From Peptococcaceae bacterium (GTDB lineage: Bacteria > Bacillota > Peptococcia > Peptococcales > Peptococcaceae): DNA of 8,132 bases. The translations under genes were made by a program, and so were the position numbers. The stretch spans positions 1-8,132 of the forward strand of contig JAFOFM010000174.1 in the NCBI GenBank assembly GCA_017387265.1, given 5' to 3'. A model generated the notes under the pieces. The model was not told the origin of the DNA. It was given only the letters and a program-made list of their open reading frames with translations, and ran no database searches. Positions 7,586 to 8,132 of this stretch are shown here, in pieces; the stretch's first letter is position 1; each line of letters starts with the position of its first letter.

Positions 7586-7636
7586 ACGTCGGAAAATGTG
7601 GCACGATATACAATGCTGCGCTTCCGGCGTTTTTTT
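7586..7636 (+). terminator. Terminator-like hairpin in the leader of the last gene (possible attenuator)
   Basis: ACGTCGGAA (7586-7594) pairs with TTCCGGCGT (7622-7630), nine pairs with one G-U. An inner stem can form between GTGGCA (7598-7603) and TGCTGC (7614-7619), with two G-U pairs. A run of T at 7630-7636 follows directly. It lies downstream of the predicted promoter and ends six bases before the AAGGAGGA site, so it would stop leader transcripts unless relieved. I found no T-box, no leader peptide and no clear antiterminator. Confidence 0.6.
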
Positions 7637-7656
7637 ATTTTGAAGGAGGAAATCAC

Positions 7657-8132
7657 ATGGATTTATTTGAAGCAAAAGGCGCCGTAGAGGTTGCGGAACC
7701 ACAATTATATAAAGGAACTTTCCCGTATGATGATTTCCCCAAAAATTCATTTATTGAGGGAACCTATCCGTACGATGTTCCGGAGGATATCTGGGTGACA
7801 GATACCACATTCCGTGACGGGCAGCAGTCCATGGAATCCTTTACGCCAAAACAGATTGAAGATATTTTTACCTATATGCACTTAATGGATAATGAAAACG
7901 GTATTATCCGTCAGAGTGAGTTTTTTATCTATAGTGAACGTGACCGTGAAGCTATCGAACGCTGTCAGGCACTGAATTATCGTTTCCCGGAAGTTACTAC
8001 ATGGATTCGTCCGCTTCCAAATGATATTGCGCTGGCGGCAAGTATGGGTATTAAAGAAACCGGCGTGCTGATGAGCTGTTCCGACTATCATATTTTCGGC
8101 AAATTAAATAAAAACCGTAAAGAAGTATTTAA
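7657..8132 (+). CDS. Isopropylmalate/homocitrate-synthase-like enzyme (3' end outside window)
   Basis: The first 158 residues are present. TTFRDGQQ at 50-57 is the signature of the DRE-TIM metallolyase superfamily (isopropylmalate, homocitrate, citramalate and Re-type citrate synthases), which join an acyl group from acetyl-CoA to a 2-oxo acid. R53 and D54 match the catalytic Arg and the metal-binding Asp of that motif. IIRQSEFFIYSERDREA and the later TTWIRP and SCSDYHIF follow. In ordinary LeuA the motif lies near residue 10 and reads TLRDGEQ. Here a 45-residue extension precedes it and the motif reads FRDGQQ, which marks a separate subgroup. The extension contains GTFPYD (20-25) and GTYPYD (35-40), a small internal repeat. 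The start is ATG six bases after AAGGAGGA. The substrate cannot be told from this part, and the C-terminal HxH metal site lies outside the window. A leader hairpin and possible operator suggest regulated expression. Confidence 0.85.
   Translation, partial: MDLFEAKGAVEVAEPQLYKGTFPYDDFPKNSFIEGTYPYDVPEDIWVTDTTFRDGQQSMESFTPKQIEDIFTYMHLMDNENGIIRQSEFFIYSERDREAIERCQALNYRFPEVTTWIRPLPNDIALAASMGIKETGVLMSCSDYHIFGKLNKNRKEVF

Larger units (their letters stand above)
7327..7656. other. Gene-free interval of 330 bases rich in regulatory signals
   Basis: I find no supportable gene on either strand. The left part holds two hairpins without U tails (7363-7424). The middle is A/T-rich and holds a TTGTATACAA palindrome and a promoter. 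The right part holds a terminator-like hairpin just before the ribosome binding site of the next gene. TTGACA at 7484-7489 looks like a -35 box, but no -10 box lies at a proper distance. Confidence 0.7.

Noticed and set aside
7586..7636. T-box riboswitch in the leader of the synthase gene
   Set aside because: Only about 30 bases lie between the predicted start and the hairpin, too short for the specifier stem, and the conserved T-box sequence is absent.
7484..7687. 67-residue + strand frame, or a shorter one from the ATG at 7583, as a leader peptide
   Set aside because: There is no ribosome binding site, the frame runs through the start of the real gene, and it shows no run of regulatory amino acid codons.
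7397..7750. Minus-strand 117-residue open frame in the gene-free interval
   Set aside because: It runs into the start of the synthase gene on the other strand. Its composition is what A/T-rich non-coding DNA would give, and I see no ribosome binding site.

Overview
The window looks like chromosomal DNA from an anaerobic, low-to-moderate GC Bacillota-type bacterium. The reasons are strong AGGAGG-type ribosome binding sites in front of nearly every gene, TTG and GTG starts, compact U-tailed terminators, and a pgk-tpiA-gpmI-eno-secG order with the cofactor-independent phosphoglycerate mutase. A member of the Negativicutes would fit, but that is an impression and not something the sequence proves.

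Region 1-700 holds two small genes in tandem on the + strand. The first is cut by the window edge. Both encode short helix-turn-helix-like proteins that align without gaps, so they look like diverged paralogues, and each is closed by its own hairpin terminator (203-243 and 661-696).

Region 750-6010 is the lower-glycolysis block. A promoter at 751-779 drives pgk, tpiA, gpmI and eno, separated by only 20-26 bases. Together they convert 1,3-bisphosphoglycerate to phosphoenolpyruvate and interconvert the triose phosphates. The usual first gene, gap, is absent. secG, for the SecYEG translocon, follows 109 bases later with its own good promoter, and a strong terminator closes the block at 5982-6009. 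Codon choice splits the operon into two tiers: pgk and eno use CCA/CCU for proline and start with ATG, whereas tpiA and gpmI use CCG and start with TTG or GTG.

Region 6069-7326 is a single-gene unit for a TraB/PrgY-family membrane protein with its own promoter. Region 7327-7656 has no gene but is rich in signals: a near-perfect inverted repeat without a U tail, a palindrome TTGTATACAA, a promoter, and a terminator-like hairpin that ends just before the ribosome binding site of the next gene. That gene (7657 to the window end) is the N-terminal part of an enzyme of the isopropylmalate/homocitrate/citramalate synthase superfamily, with an unusual N-terminal extension. Its leader suggests control by an operator and/or attenuation.

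I found no RNA genes, insertion sequences, CRISPR arrays or phage structural genes. Most of the window is ordinary core metabolism. The parts most worth a second look are the tandem regulators at the left edge and the leader of the last gene.
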